Assembly (NCBI GenBank): GCA_964643075.1
Contig: CAZXQO010000003.1
Location: 108,571-172,570 of the forward strand
Source: Desulfocucumis sp964643075
GTDB lineage: Bacteria > Bacillota > Desulfotomaculia > Desulfotomaculales > Desulfocucumaceae
DNA length: 64,000 nt
Direction of reading: 5' to 3'
The notes beneath the pieces were generated by a model. It had not been told where the DNA came from and searched no databases. It saw only the letters and a program-made list of their open reading frames with translations. The translations under genes were made by a program, and so were the position numbers. This document shows, one piece after another, positions 32,326 to 40,903 of this stretch; position 1 is the first letter of the stretch, and each line of letters begins with the position of its first letter.

Positions 32326-33624
32326 TTAGCAATTTTGACGGGCCGTGCCCAAATATTCCGACAGTACCTTCATGGCGCAATATTTACCGCACATGGCGCA
32401 GCCTTCCGAAGTCTCGTCGCTTCTTTCTTTCCTGAGTTGTGCCGCCCGTTCCGGATCAATGGCCAGGGCGATCTGTTCTTTCCAGTCCAAATTTTTCCGG
32501 GCCTTGGACATTTTTAAATCCCATTCCGCCGCCCCGGGCAACCCCTTGGCAACGTCGGCGGCATGGGCCGCAATACGGGCAGCGACAACTCCCTCCCAGA
32601 CCTGCGCGGCACCGGGTATACCGATGTGTTCAGCCGCGGTGACATAACATAAAAACTCGGCGCCAGCCCAGGCGCTGATGGCTCCCCCAATGGCAGCGCT
32701 TATATGGTCGTAGCCCGCTGCAATGTCGGTTACCACCGGGCCGAAAACAAAGTACGGCGCTCCCTTGCACAGGGATTTTTGCAGGGCAACGGTTGCTTTG
32801 AGCTGATCAAGGGGCACATGTCCCGGCCCCTTGATCATGATCTGGACACCCGCCTCCCTGGCCCGCCTCACCAATTCGCCCAGAACCACCAGTTCCTGCA
32901 CCTGGGCTCCGTCCAGCGAATCGTTAATGCACCCGGGCCTCATTCCATCGGCCAGGCTGATGGTGACATCGTATTTGGCGGCTATTTCCAACAGCCTGTC
33001 ATAACAGGTGTAAAGCGGATTTTCGGTTTCATTGCTGATCATCCAGCCAATCAGATGGGAACCGCCATAGCTAACCAGTGGGTCGATCCGGCCATCCTTT
33101 TTGGCCCGCTCTACAATATCCATGGTGGTGCCGCAGTGCACGGCCAGAAAATCCACCCCGTCCAAAACCTGCCGCTCAATTACTGCAAAAAGATCTTCCA
33201 CCTTCATTTTTGCTGCCGAACCGTATTTTTCACCGGCTTCGGCCAGCGCCTGATACAATGGCAGCGTCCCCAGCGGCTTGGGACTCAGGGCCAGCGCCTC
33301 CCGGCGCATGGCATCGATATCCCCGCTGACGCTCAAATCCATGATGGCGTCAGTCCCGGCCCCAATAGCAGCCCTGATTTTGGTAATCTCCTCCTGCAGG
33401 GACGCCTCCCTGCCGTACAGTCCGACGCTAGCGCTCACCTTGGTTCTGAGGCCGGCGCCGATTCCTACGGGGCTGATGTTTTTGCGGCCAATATTGCAGG
33501 GTATTACAATAGTTCCCTCAGCAACCCCCTGCCTGACAAATTCCGGGGTTACACCTTCACTTGCTGCTACCAGCTCCATCTCAGGTGTACTTTCACCCTT
33601 CAGGGCTCTGCTTAACTGTGTCAT
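32326..33624 (-). CDS. ThiC-family enzyme under a cobalamin riboswitch (BzaA/BzaB/BzaF type)
   Basis: 432 residues from ATG 33624, which has GGAGGGACGATT upstream. It is ThiC-like throughout but diverged: NANIGTS of ThiC is replaced by SASVGLYG, VVSRGGSF by LVSYGGSHLIGWM and MVEGPGHVP by MIKGPGHVP. It keeps the cluster motif CAMCGKYC. It is the first gene after the B12 riboswitch. Together these point to 5-hydroxybenzimidazole synthesis for the cobamide lower ligand rather than thiamin. No bzaC/D/E or cobT is in the window, so an unmethylated or singly modified ligand is expected if none exists elsewhere. Confidence 0.83.
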   Translation of the reverse strand: MTQLSRALKGESTPEMELVAASEGVTPEFVRQGVAEGTIVIPCNIGRKNISPVGIGAGLRTKVSASVGLYGREASLQEEITKIRAAIGAGTDAIMDLSVSGDIDAMRREALALSPKPLGTLPLYQALAEAGEKYGSAAKMKVEDLFAVIERQVLDGVDFLAVHCGTTMDIVERAKKDGRIDPLVSYGGSHLIGWMISNETENPLYTCYDRLLEIAAKYDVTISLADGMRPGCINDSLDGAQVQELVVLGELVRRAREAGVQIMIKGPGHVPLDQLKATVALQKSLCKGAPYFVFGPVVTDIAAGYDHISAAIGGAISAWAGAEFLCYVTAAEHIGIPGAAQVWEGVVAARIAAHAADVAKGLPGAAEWDLKMSKARKNLDWKEQIALAIDPERAAQLRKERSDETSEGCAMCGKYCAMKVLSEYLGTARQNC

Positions 33625-33639
33625 AATCGTCCCTCCTCC

Positions 33640-33675
33640 AAAAAAAATAATCCTCAACCCAAAGGTTGAGGATTT
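33640..33675 (-). terminator. Riboswitch-controlled intrinsic terminator
   Basis: On the minus strand ATCCTCAACC / GGTTGAGGAT with loop CAAAGG-type bases, then ATTTTTTTT. Its 5' arm can also pair with an identical GGTTGAGG inside the riboswitch (33735-33742), giving a mutually exclusive antiterminator. It ends 15 bases before the start codon of the first ThiC-like gene. Confidence 0.85.
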
Positions 33676-33695
33676 TTCCATCATCCCCAAGCGCA

Positions 33696-33876
33696 GATAA
33701 AAGGCAGGTCTCCTGGCTAACAGGTCATCGTTTGCCTCAACCTTCCCGGGCTTTGCCCAGTGGCTAAATCTAAGGAAACTCGCCGTCTACAGTGGTGGGT
33801 CCGCGCCGTTTCAGAATCACTTCACAGGTGATCCCGTCCGGACTTCCCTATTCTCCCTTAAAGGGCACCTTTTATC
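33696..33876 (-). promoter_or_regulatory. Cobalamin (B12) riboswitch
   Basis: Reading the minus strand: P1 GATAAAAGG pairs with CCTTTTATC across 180 bases. Inside are AGGGAAGTCCGG, GCGCGGACCCACCACTG, GCCACTGGG...CCCGGGAAGG and the 3' B12-box-like GCCAGGAGACCTGCC. These are the diagnostic conserved pieces of the adenosylcobalamin riboswitch. With the terminator downstream it should switch off both ThiC-family genes when cobalamin is plentiful. The AT-rich stretch 33877-33985 holds the presumed promoter. Confidence 0.95.
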
Positions 33877-33985
33877 TTTACTTGATATTTATATATCTAT
33901 ATTATCTAAAAAATATATATTTCCTTCCAGGGTATAAGATTTTTTTTACGGGTTTTTTCCCTTGCCTTACATCTGCGGTCCGGCG

Positions 33986-35182
33986 TTATGTTCTTATAGC
34001 TATTACCTCATCCAGAATACGGTTGGCCAGATCGTATTTGTCCATCAGTTCAAGACTGACAACCCCGCCGTCCGGATGAATGAGCTTGGCTATATTGGTA
34101 TCGGTGCCGAACCCCGCGTCGGGCATGGTGACATCGTTGGCCACCAGCAAGTCCAGATTTTTTTTCTTTATCTTCTCCCGGGAGTTTTCAAGCAGGTTCT
34201 CAGTTTCGGCGGCAAAACCCACCAGGGTAACGCCATTTCTTTTGTTCCTGCCCAGTTCCATCAATATATCGGGGTTTTTATCCAGCTCCAGGGCGAGGGT
34301 GTCTCCTTCTTTTTTGATCTTTTGTTCAGCCGCCAGCCTGGGACGATAATCGGCTACGGCGGCAGCCTTGATTACCACATCTGCTGCAGCATAATGCTCC
34401 ATTACGGCGTCGCGCATCTCCAATGCGGTCTCCACCTGCACCAGACTAACCCCGGCGGGTGGAGAAACGGAGGTTGGCGCTGTTATCAGAATCACCTTGG
34501 CGCCTCTGGCCATGGCCGCCCTGGCCAGAGCATAGCCCATTTTACCGGAACTGCGGTTTGATATATAGCGCACCGGATCTATAGGCTCCCTGGTGCCCCC
34601 GGCAGTAATCAGCACGTTAAGGCCGCTGAAATCGCCGGACGGGGGGATTATTTCCACAATCCTGTCCACGATGGCATGAACCTCGGGCAGCCTGCCCTTT
34701 CCCTGATGCCCGCAGGCCATCCTGCCGGACTCGGGCTCAAGAAAGTAATAGCCTAATTCCTTTAATCTTTCAATATTGGACTGAACCACCTTATTGGCAT
34801 ACATATGCACATTCATGGCCGGGCAGATCAATACCGGGCAGGTAGCAGCCAGCACGGTCGTGGTCAACAGGTCATCGGCGATGCCGTGGGCCGCTTTGCC
34901 CAGAAAATTAGCGGTGGCCGGAGCCACCACCAGAATATCGGCGTTATATGCCAGATCGATGTGCGGCACATGGAAACCTGTTGAACTGGCAAAAGTATCG
35001 TAATGAACGGGATTCCCCGTAACTGCCTCAAAAGTAAGGGGCGCAACAAATTTCTGAGCGGAACCGGTCATAACCACATGTACCCGGGCATTCAGCTTGG
35101 TCAATTTGCTGGCCAGATCCGCCGCCTTGTAGGCAGCGATACCTCCGGTCACACCCAGGGTGATAAACTTACCCCCCAGCAT
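33986..35182 (-). CDS. coaBC: Phosphopantothenoylcysteine decarboxylase / phosphopantothenate-cysteine ligase
   Basis: 398 residues, bifunctional. The N-terminal CoaC half is a flavin decarboxylase (GVTGGIAAYKAADLASKL; catalytic His in STGFHVPHIDL; NADILVVAPATANFLGKAAHGIADDLL; PAMNVHMY). The C-terminal CoaB half is a ligase (VLITAGGTREPIDPVRYISNRSSGKMG). It makes 4'-phosphopantetheine for coenzyme A. ATG 35182 lies 7 bases after GGAGGT. It ends the conserved yicC-remA-gmk-rpoZ-coaBC run. Confidence 0.95.
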   Translation of the reverse strand: MLGGKFITLGVTGGIAAYKAADLASKLTKLNARVHVVMTGSAQKFVAPLTFEAVTGNPVHYDTFASSTGFHVPHIDLAYNADILVVAPATANFLGKAAHGIADDLLTTTVLAATCPVLICPAMNVHMYANKVVQSNIERLKELGYYFLEPESGRMACGHQGKGRLPEVHAIVDRIVEIIPPSGDFSGLNVLITAGGTREPIDPVRYISNRSSGKMGYALARAAMARGAKVILITAPTSVSPPAGVSLVQVETALEMRDAVMEHYAAADVVIKAAAVADYRPRLAAEQKIKKEGDTLALELDKNPDILMELGRNKRNGVTLVGFAAETENLLENSREKIKKKNLDLLVANDVTMPDAGFGTDTNIAKLIHPDGGVVSLELMDKYDLANRILDEVIAIRT

Positions 35183-35195
35183 TTTCATACCTCCG

Positions 35196-35414
35196 TTACT
35201 TAATTCCCTGCTTGGTACGGCGGTATTTAACCCTGTTATTGACGATCTCCTGAAGCGCCTCGGTAACAGGTTTCCGAACCACCCCGTCCACATTTTCTTC
35301 TCTTTGATTTTCCCCTTTTTCCGTAAGCTGCCTGGCCCTTTTCGCCGCCACCACTACCAGAGTATAGCGGCTGTCCACCTTTTGCAGCAAATTATCCAGA
35401 GACGGCTGGTTCAT
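35196..35414 (-). CDS. rpoZ: RNA polymerase omega subunit
   Basis: 72 residues: MNQPSLDNLLQKVDSRYTLVVVAAKRARQL is the omega signature, followed by VRKPVTEALQEIVNNRVKYRR. It assists folding of the beta-prime subunit. It stands between gmk and coaBC, the usual Firmicutes order. Confidence 0.93.
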   Translation of the reverse strand: MNQPSLDNLLQKVDSRYTLVVVAAKRARQLTEKGENQREENVDGVVRKPVTEALQEIVNNRVKYRRTKQGIK

Positions 35415-35450
35415 GAAGACCCCCCAAATCGAATCCAGTATTGTCTCAGA

Positions 35451-36050
35451 TCAGTAGTTGATCCACCCCGGGATTACCATCCGCCGCGGACGGCATCTTT
35501 CCGCTTCAACAATACACTCCAGTTTATGCACTGCATTTTCCACTTCATCATTTATAACCAGATAATCATAATAAGCTGCCTGAACTAATTCACTGCCAGC
35601 CCATTCAAGCCTTACCTCGATTTCCTCGGCTTCATCCGTTCCCCTGCCCCTGAGCCTTCTCTCCAGTTCCTGCCTGGAAGGGGTTGTTATAAACACCAGT
35701 ACGGCATCCGGGTATTTTTCCCTGATTTGAAGCCCACCCTGGACATCAATTTCCAGTATGACGTCTATTCCCCTGACCAGCATATCCTTCACGGGGCCTA
35801 CAGGGGTTCCGTATTTATAGCTGTAAATGGCTGCCCATTCCAAAAAGCCGTCGGCTTCAATCAATTTGTCAAATTCATCCGGTGACAGAAAAAAATAATT
35901 TGTACCGTGCAATTCGCCGGGTCTGGGCGCCCTGGTGGTAGCTGAAACGGAAATATTCATATCAGGACGTCGTCTTATCAGTTCGGCACACAGAGTCCCC
36001 TTGCCAGACCCGGAAGGGCCCGATACAATAATAAGCATTCCCTGCTGCAT
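35451..36050 (-). CDS. gmk: Guanylate kinase
   Basis: 199 residues with P-loop SGPSGSGKGTLC, GMP-binding TTRAPRPGELHGTNYFFLS and DVILEIDVQGGLQIR, then FITTPSRQELERRLRGRGTDE. It phosphorylates GMP to GDP. ATG 36050 is preferred; TTG 36059 would sit almost on the ribosome site GAGG. Confidence 0.95.
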   Translation of the reverse strand: MQQGMLIIVSGPSGSGKGTLCAELIRRRPDMNISVSATTRAPRPGELHGTNYFFLSPDEFDKLIEADGFLEWAAIYSYKYGTPVGPVKDMLVRGIDVILEIDVQGGLQIREKYPDAVLVFITTPSRQELERRLRGRGTDEAEEIEVRLEWAGSELVQAAYYDYLVINDEVENAVHKLECIVEAERCRPRRMVIPGWINY

Positions 36051-36068
36051 AATTTTCAAAGCCTCATA

Positions 36069-36347
36069 TCAGTCGCCCGACTCGTCGACGGCAGGAACTG
36101 GTGCTTCCTTGCCTCCCAACCGGTGGGCTACAGTCTCCGGCTGCACCGCCGATAATATCACGTGATCGCTGTCAGTAATAATGACCGCCCTGGTCCTGCG
36201 GCCGTAGGTGGCATCCACCAGCATGCCCCGGTCCCTGGCCTCGGTAATGATTCTTTTGATAGGTGCAGACTCGGGACTAACAATGGCGATTATGCGGTTA
36301 GCTGATACTATATTTCCGAAGCCTATGTTAATAAGCTTAATATCCAT
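36069..36347 (-). CDS. remA: RemA-family extracellular matrix regulator
   Basis: 92 residues, DUF370/RemA: MDIKLINIGFGNIVSANRIIAIVSPESAPIKR, then ATYGRRTRAVIITDSDHVILSAVQPETV. In Bacillus RemA is a DNA-binding ring that activates matrix operons. Its location between yicC and gmk is conserved in Firmicutes. Confidence 0.93.
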   Translation of the reverse strand: MDIKLINIGFGNIVSANRIIAIVSPESAPIKRIITEARDRGMLVDATYGRRTRAVIITDSDHVILSAVQPETVAHRLGGKEAPVPAVDESGD

Positions 36348-36359
36348 TGGTTTCCCCCC

Positions 36360-37253
36360 TTACTCCAGATTCTGAACCTGTTCCCTTATTTTCTCAAGCT
36401 CGCTCTTTATTTCCACCGCTGCTTTGGCTATCTGCAAGTCAGAAGCCTTGGAGGCAATGGTATTAATTTCTCGGTTCATCTCCTGCAGCAGGAAATCAAG
36501 CTTCCTGCCCACCGGCTCCTCCATTCCGAGGGTTTCACCGGTTTGGTCAATATGACTGTATAGCCTCACCACCTCCTCGGTGATGTTTGAACGCTCGGCA
36601 AAAACTGCCACTTCGGCCATAAGTCTGTTCATGTCCAGGGTTGAATCCTTCAGCCATTCCTGCAAACGCTGGTTCAATCTGAACCTGTAATCCTCTACTA
36701 CTTCCGGGGCTCTGGCCTCAATTCCTTTTAAAACAACTCTGATCAGTTCCAGTCTGGACAGCAAATCCTCCTGCAGCCGCACCCCTTCGGTGCTACGCAT
36801 ATCCAGCAGGCCATCCACTGCTCCGGTCAGGGCCTGTTCCAATACAGGCCAGTATGCTTCAATATCCTCGGCAGGTTCCTCCAGTGAAAATACGCCAGGA
36901 AGAGATAAAAGGTGCTCGGGCTTAATTCCGGAAGAAATCCCGAGATTACTGATAAGTTCTTCCATTGCCTTATAATACGATGCTGCCAATACTTTGTCAA
37001 CTTTAACTGTGGCTGTTTTTACCGTACAATCCTCCACGGTTATAAATCCGTCAACCCTGCCCCTGGCCAGCCGGGATAGAATATAGCGCCTGGCTTTTTC
37101 CTCCAGGGAAACCATACCCCTGGGCATTCTCAACATCACTTCGCAGTACCGGTGATTAACCGACTTGACTTCCACGGTAAATTTTTTACCCTGTCCCTCG
37201 GCCTCACCCCGACCAAAACCTGTCATACTTCTGGGCAAAACTCCCACCACCAT
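36360..37253 (-). CDS. yicC: YicC/YloC-family endoribonuclease-like protein
   Basis: 297 residues with the family opening RSMTGFGRGEAEG, the middle KSVNHRYCEVMLRMPR and the C-terminal DUF1732 part KLDFLLQEMNREINTIASKASD. Some members are reported as endoribonucleases. ATG 37253 gives an 8-residue extension; TTG 37238 beside GTGGGAG is a plausible true start. It heads the conserved cluster. Confidence 0.9.
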   Translation of the reverse strand: MVVGVLPRSMTGFGRGEAEGQGKKFTVEVKSVNHRYCEVMLRMPRGMVSLEEKARRYILSRLARGRVDGFITVEDCTVKTATVKVDKVLAASYYKAMEELISNLGISSGIKPEHLLSLPGVFSLEEPAEDIEAYWPVLEQALTGAVDGLLDMRSTEGVRLQEDLLSRLELIRVVLKGIEARAPEVVEDYRFRLNQRLQEWLKDSTLDMNRLMAEVAVFAERSNITEEVVRLYSHIDQTGETLGMEEPVGRKLDFLLQEMNREINTIASKASDLQIAKAAVEIKSELEKIREQVQNLE

Positions 37254-37272
37254 TTTTTTTGTTTCTATTAAG

Positions 37273-37374
<102 letters not shown>

Positions 37375-37375
37375 A

Positions 37376-38569
37376 CTATTCTATCCCGGCAAGCAGGTGT
37401 TCGATACGGTCCAGTCCCTCTTTAATCTTCTCCATGGAGGTAGCGTAGGACAGTCTAAAGCAGCGATCATCGCCGAAGGCGACACCGGGCACAAGGGCTA
37501 CATTGGCCTCCTCCAGCAGGATAGCAGCCAAATCCGAAGCCCCACCTATTTTTTTACCGTTATAAGTACGGTTAATGTAGTGGCTCATGTCGGGGAAAAC
37601 ATAAAACGCCCCCCCCGGACAGTTACAGTTTAAACCCGGTGTGCCATTGACCCTTTCCAATATGTAATCCCGGCGGCGGTTGAATTCCACCACCATTTTC
37701 TGCAAGGGTTCCTGCGTACCGTTCAGAGCGGTCACACTGGCTGCCTGGGCAATTGACGTGGGGTTAGAGGTGGAATGACTTTGTAAATCAGCCATAGCCT
37801 TGGCCACCGGCCCAGGCGCTGCCGCATAGCCTATCCGCCAGCCTGTCATGGCATAGGCTTTGGAAACGCCGTTGATTACCACAGTCAATTCCTTTAATTC
37901 CGGGCTTAGTGAAGCTATGCTAACGTGCTCCAGTCCGTCATATATTAATTTTTCATATATTTCATCCGATATAATGGCTATTTCCCGGCGCACCAGCATT
38001 TTGCCCAGATCTTCCAGTTCGCTGCGGCTATATACCGCACCGGTGGGGTTGCTGGGGCTATTTATCAATACCATCCTGGTGCGGGGGGTTATGGCGCTTT
38101 CCAATTCCTCAGGAGTTAATTTAAAGCCGTTAGAAGCCCTGGTCTGTATTATGATGGGAGTCCCGCCTGCCAGCTTAACCTGTTCCAGGTAACTAACCCA
38201 ATAAGGAGCGGGCAGTATGATTTCGTCACCTTCCTGGCATAGCACCTGGAAGGCGTTGTAAAGGGAGTGTTTCGCTCCTGCGGAAACTACTATCTGTCCG
38301 GGCTGGTAGTCAAGCCCGTTATCATCTTTGAATTTTTTGATGATAGCTTCTTTGATCTGGTCAGTACCGGCAACAGCGGTATATTTAGTCATACCCCTGT
38401 TTATGGCGTCGACAGCCGCCTGCTTGATGTGATCTGGAGTATCGAAATCGGGTTCTCCCACTCCAAAATTAACTACATCCGCTCCGCCGGCGATGAGCTT
38501 TTTGGCCTTGGCGTCTATAGAAAGGGTCGGTGAAGGGCTTATGTTCATAGCTCTGTCTGCCAGGTTCAT
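37376..38569 (-). CDS. aspC: Pyridoxal-phosphate aminotransferase, aspartate aminotransferase type
   Basis: 397 residues, class I fold. It has NFGVGEPDFDTPDHIKQAA (substrate-binding), SNPTGAVYS, the ISDEIYEKLIYD Asp/Tyr pair, the Schiff-base Lys in NGVSKAYAMTGWRIGYAA and the Arg in FRLSYATS. This is the AspB/AspC group typical of Firmicutes; prephenate or other side activities cannot be excluded. GGAGG stands 11 bases before the ATG. It is next to dapL and dapF. Confidence 0.9.
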   Translation of the reverse strand: MNLADRAMNISPSPTLSIDAKAKKLIAGGADVVNFGVGEPDFDTPDHIKQAAVDAINRGMTKYTAVAGTDQIKEAIIKKFKDDNGLDYQPGQIVVSAGAKHSLYNAFQVLCQEGDEIILPAPYWVSYLEQVKLAGGTPIIIQTRASNGFKLTPEELESAITPRTRMVLINSPSNPTGAVYSRSELEDLGKMLVRREIAIISDEIYEKLIYDGLEHVSIASLSPELKELTVVINGVSKAYAMTGWRIGYAAAPGPVAKAMADLQSHSTSNPTSIAQAASVTALNGTQEPLQKMVVEFNRRRDYILERVNGTPGLNCNCPGGAFYVFPDMSHYINRTYNGKKIGGASDLAAILLEEANVALVPGVAFGDDRCFRLSYATSMEKIKEGLDRIEHLLAGIE

Positions 38570-38593
38570 GATAAATTTATCCTCCTTAAATAT

Positions 38594-39772
38594 CTAAAAC
38601 TTCACTTTGCCCACATTTTTTTTAATTCTCTCAATGGCTTCCCTGAGCCGCCCGGTAGGCAAGGTGAGGGACATGCGGAAATACCCTGCGCCATTGGGAC
38701 CGTAGCCGGTACCCGGGGTGATGACTACCCCGGCCTTTTCCAGCACCAGTTCGGTTAAGGACTCCGAAGTATAACCTGAAGGCACAGGCGCCCAGATATA
38801 TATAGTGGCTTTAGGTTTTTCCAACTTCCAGCCAATGGCATTCAGGCCGTCCACCAGTATATCCCTGCGCTCCTGGTAAATATTATTATTCTTCTCCACT
38901 ACATCCTGTGGACCGGCGAGGGCAGCCATGGCAGCGTACTGTATGGCCTGGAACTGGCCCGAATCAAGGTTTGATTTCAGTCTGCCCAGGGCTTCCACCA
39001 CAACGGGATGACCCGCTGCCCAGCCGATTCGCCAGCCGGTCATGTTATATGTTTTGGATACCGAGTGGAATTCTATGCCGACATCCTTCGCTCCCGGTAT
39101 TTGCAAAAAGCTTATTGGCTTATATCCGTCAAAAGCCACCTCGGTATAGGGGGCGTCATGGCATACAAGTATTTCATTTTCCCCGGCAAAGGCCACCACT
39201 TCTCTGAAAAATTCCTCCGTGGCCACAGCCCCGGTGGGATTGTTGGGATAATTGAGGAACATTAGCTTGGCTTTTTGGGCCACGGCAGTAGGTATATCCG
39301 CCAAGTTGGGCATAAACCCGCGCTCAGCCGTTAAGGGCATATAATACGGCTCCGCCCCGGCCAGTATGGCGCCTCCGGCGTAAACGGGATAGGCCGGATC
39401 GGGTACCAGTATGGTATCGCCCGGATCAAGGTAGCACCAGGATATATGGGCAATTCCCTCCTTGGAGCCAATCAGTGAAACTACTTCGGTTTGGGGATCC
39501 AGTTGCACACCGAATCTTTTCCCGTACCAGTCTGCCACCGCCCGGCGAAAATCAATCATACCCACGGATGAGGGGTATTGATGGTTGGCGGGGTTTTTAG
39601 CCTCTTTATATAACTCCTCTATAACATGAACGGGGGTGGGCATATCCGGATCGCCTATACCCAGGCTGATAACATCCACCCCTTCGGCTCTCTTTTTCTG
39701 TATCTGCCTTTCAATACGGGCAAAAAGGTACGGTGGTAAATTCTGAATCCTTTGAGCTTCAGTGAATTTCAT
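38594..39772 (-). CDS. dapL: LL-diaminopimelate aminotransferase
   Basis: 392 residues. It opens KFTEAQRIQNLPPYLFARIERQIQKKRAEG and has VISLGIGDPDMPTP, FLNYPNNPTGAVA and the PLP Lys in FHSVSKTYNMTGWRIGWAAG. This is the DapL branch that converts tetrahydrodipicolinate directly to LL-diaminopimelate, bypassing the acylated intermediates. It lies with dapF, the next enzyme, in the same direction. GGAGG precedes ATG 39772. Confidence 0.9.
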   Translation of the reverse strand: MKFTEAQRIQNLPPYLFARIERQIQKKRAEGVDVISLGIGDPDMPTPVHVIEELYKEAKNPANHQYPSSVGMIDFRRAVADWYGKRFGVQLDPQTEVVSLIGSKEGIAHISWCYLDPGDTILVPDPAYPVYAGGAILAGAEPYYMPLTAERGFMPNLADIPTAVAQKAKLMFLNYPNNPTGAVATEEFFREVVAFAGENEILVCHDAPYTEVAFDGYKPISFLQIPGAKDVGIEFHSVSKTYNMTGWRIGWAAGHPVVVEALGRLKSNLDSGQFQAIQYAAMAALAGPQDVVEKNNNIYQERRDILVDGLNAIGWKLEKPKATIYIWAPVPSGYTSESLTELVLEKAGVVITPGTGYGPNGAGYFRMSLTLPTGRLREAIERIKKNVGKVKF

Positions 39773-39806
39773 CAATAATACCTCCTCTTGTAACTGTTCA
39801 GTCTAA

Positions 39807-39865
39807 AGTCGAAAGTCAAAGTTCAAAAGTCACCTAAAAGGACCTTCGACGTTTGACTTTCGACT
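39807..39865. repeat. Intergenic perfect 14-bp inverted repeat
   Basis: AGTCGAAAGTCAAA and TTTGACTTTCGACT enclose a partly paired centre (GTTCAAAAGTC / GACCTTCGACG). It is a strong hairpin between dapL and dapF. Nearby, GAAGGAATGTCCCC (39902-39915) is a scrap of the GGGGACA repeat family seen in the Tad locus. Confidence 0.7.
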
Positions 39866-39962
39866 CGCGTCATGAAATTCCTTACCTCTTAGCATTTTCA
39901 CGAAGGAATGTCCCCAACTTATGATTGATTTAGCCGCATTATTTAAATGGTCTTTATATACT

Positions 39963-40811
39963 TTACTCCAACGGGTAGTCTCCAGTAAATACTTTAAGGG
40001 CCGGTCCCGTCATGTATACATTATTATTGTCATCCCACTCAATATTTAGATGACCTGCAGCCAGATGCACCTTCACCTTTCGGCCGGTATGGCCGTTCAG
40101 GTGCGAGGCAACACAGGCGGCGCAGGCCCCGGTGCCGCAGGCCATAGTAAAACCGGCGCCCCTTTCCCAGACCCTCATGATAACTTCTTTGTCGTTCACT
40201 ATCTGGACAAACTCTACATTGGCCTTCCGGGGAAAGGCGGGGTGTATCTCCAGCTTTGGTCCCAGTTCAAAAAGAGGTACAGCCCGGACATCATCTACAA
40301 AAATAACGCAGTGGGGATTGCCCATGGAAACTGCAGTAATCATGAAAACATCACCATCCATTTCCAGGGGCTCGTTCAATACCTTGCCCGGCGGTCCCTG
40401 CATGGGAATTTCAGCCCGCTCCAGCCGCGGCTCGCCCATGTCTACCCTGACCAGGAAGGATTCATCACCGTCCACAATTATTTCCGGCACCATAATCCCG
40501 GCCAGGGTTTCCACCCGCACCTTCTGCCGGGGTACCAGACCGGTTTCATATACATACCTGGCCACGCAACGTATACCGTTACCGCACATTTCAGGCTCAC
40601 TGCCGTCGGAGTTTATTATTTGCATATATATATCGGCTTGATCTGATTTCTTAATCAATATAAGTCCGTCCGCACCAACCCCGAACTGTCTGTGGCAAAT
40701 TCTTGCGGCCAGCGTACCGAGTTCCTCCCTGTTTTCCGGTATCCCGGACTCCTCCAGTGTATTAACAATAACAAAGTCATTGCCCAGACCGTGGGCCTTA
40801 GTGAACCTCAT
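39963..40811 (-). CDS. dapF: Diaminopimelate epimerase
   Basis: 282 residues from ATG 40811 (GGGGGTGG upstream). It has KAHGLGNDFVIV, the first catalytic Cys in EMCGNGIRCVARY and the second in MACGTGACAACVA. It converts LL- to meso-diaminopimelate for lysine and peptidoglycan. The open frame extends 17 codons upstream without a ribosome site. Confidence 0.94.
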   Translation of the reverse strand: MRFTKAHGLGNDFVIVNTLEESGIPENREELGTLAARICHRQFGVGADGLILIKKSDQADIYMQIINSDGSEPEMCGNGIRCVARYVYETGLVPRQKVRVETLAGIMVPEIIVDGDESFLVRVDMGEPRLERAEIPMQGPPGKVLNEPLEMDGDVFMITAVSMGNPHCVIFVDDVRAVPLFELGPKLEIHPAFPRKANVEFVQIVNDKEVIMRVWERGAGFTMACGTGACAACVASHLNGHTGRKVKVHLAAGHLNIEWDDNNNVYMTGPALKVFTGDYPLE

Positions 40812-40903
40812 AAAGAACCACCCCCGAAAAATACCTTCAGGTGTGCCTGCAACAAGGCACACCTTTCTACTTTCCCTAACGACGTAGTATATCCTTCTAA
40901 ATA

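Noticed and set aside
32704..33615. Plus-strand frame of 303 codons antisense to the first ThiC-like gene
   Set aside because: A shadow frame; it also crosses the start region of the real gene.
31026..33624. Two thiC genes for thiamin synthesis
   Set aside because: They are controlled by a cobalamin riboswitch, not a TPP riboswitch, and one has lost ThiC-typical residues; the bza reading fits better, although a thiamin role for one copy is not excluded.
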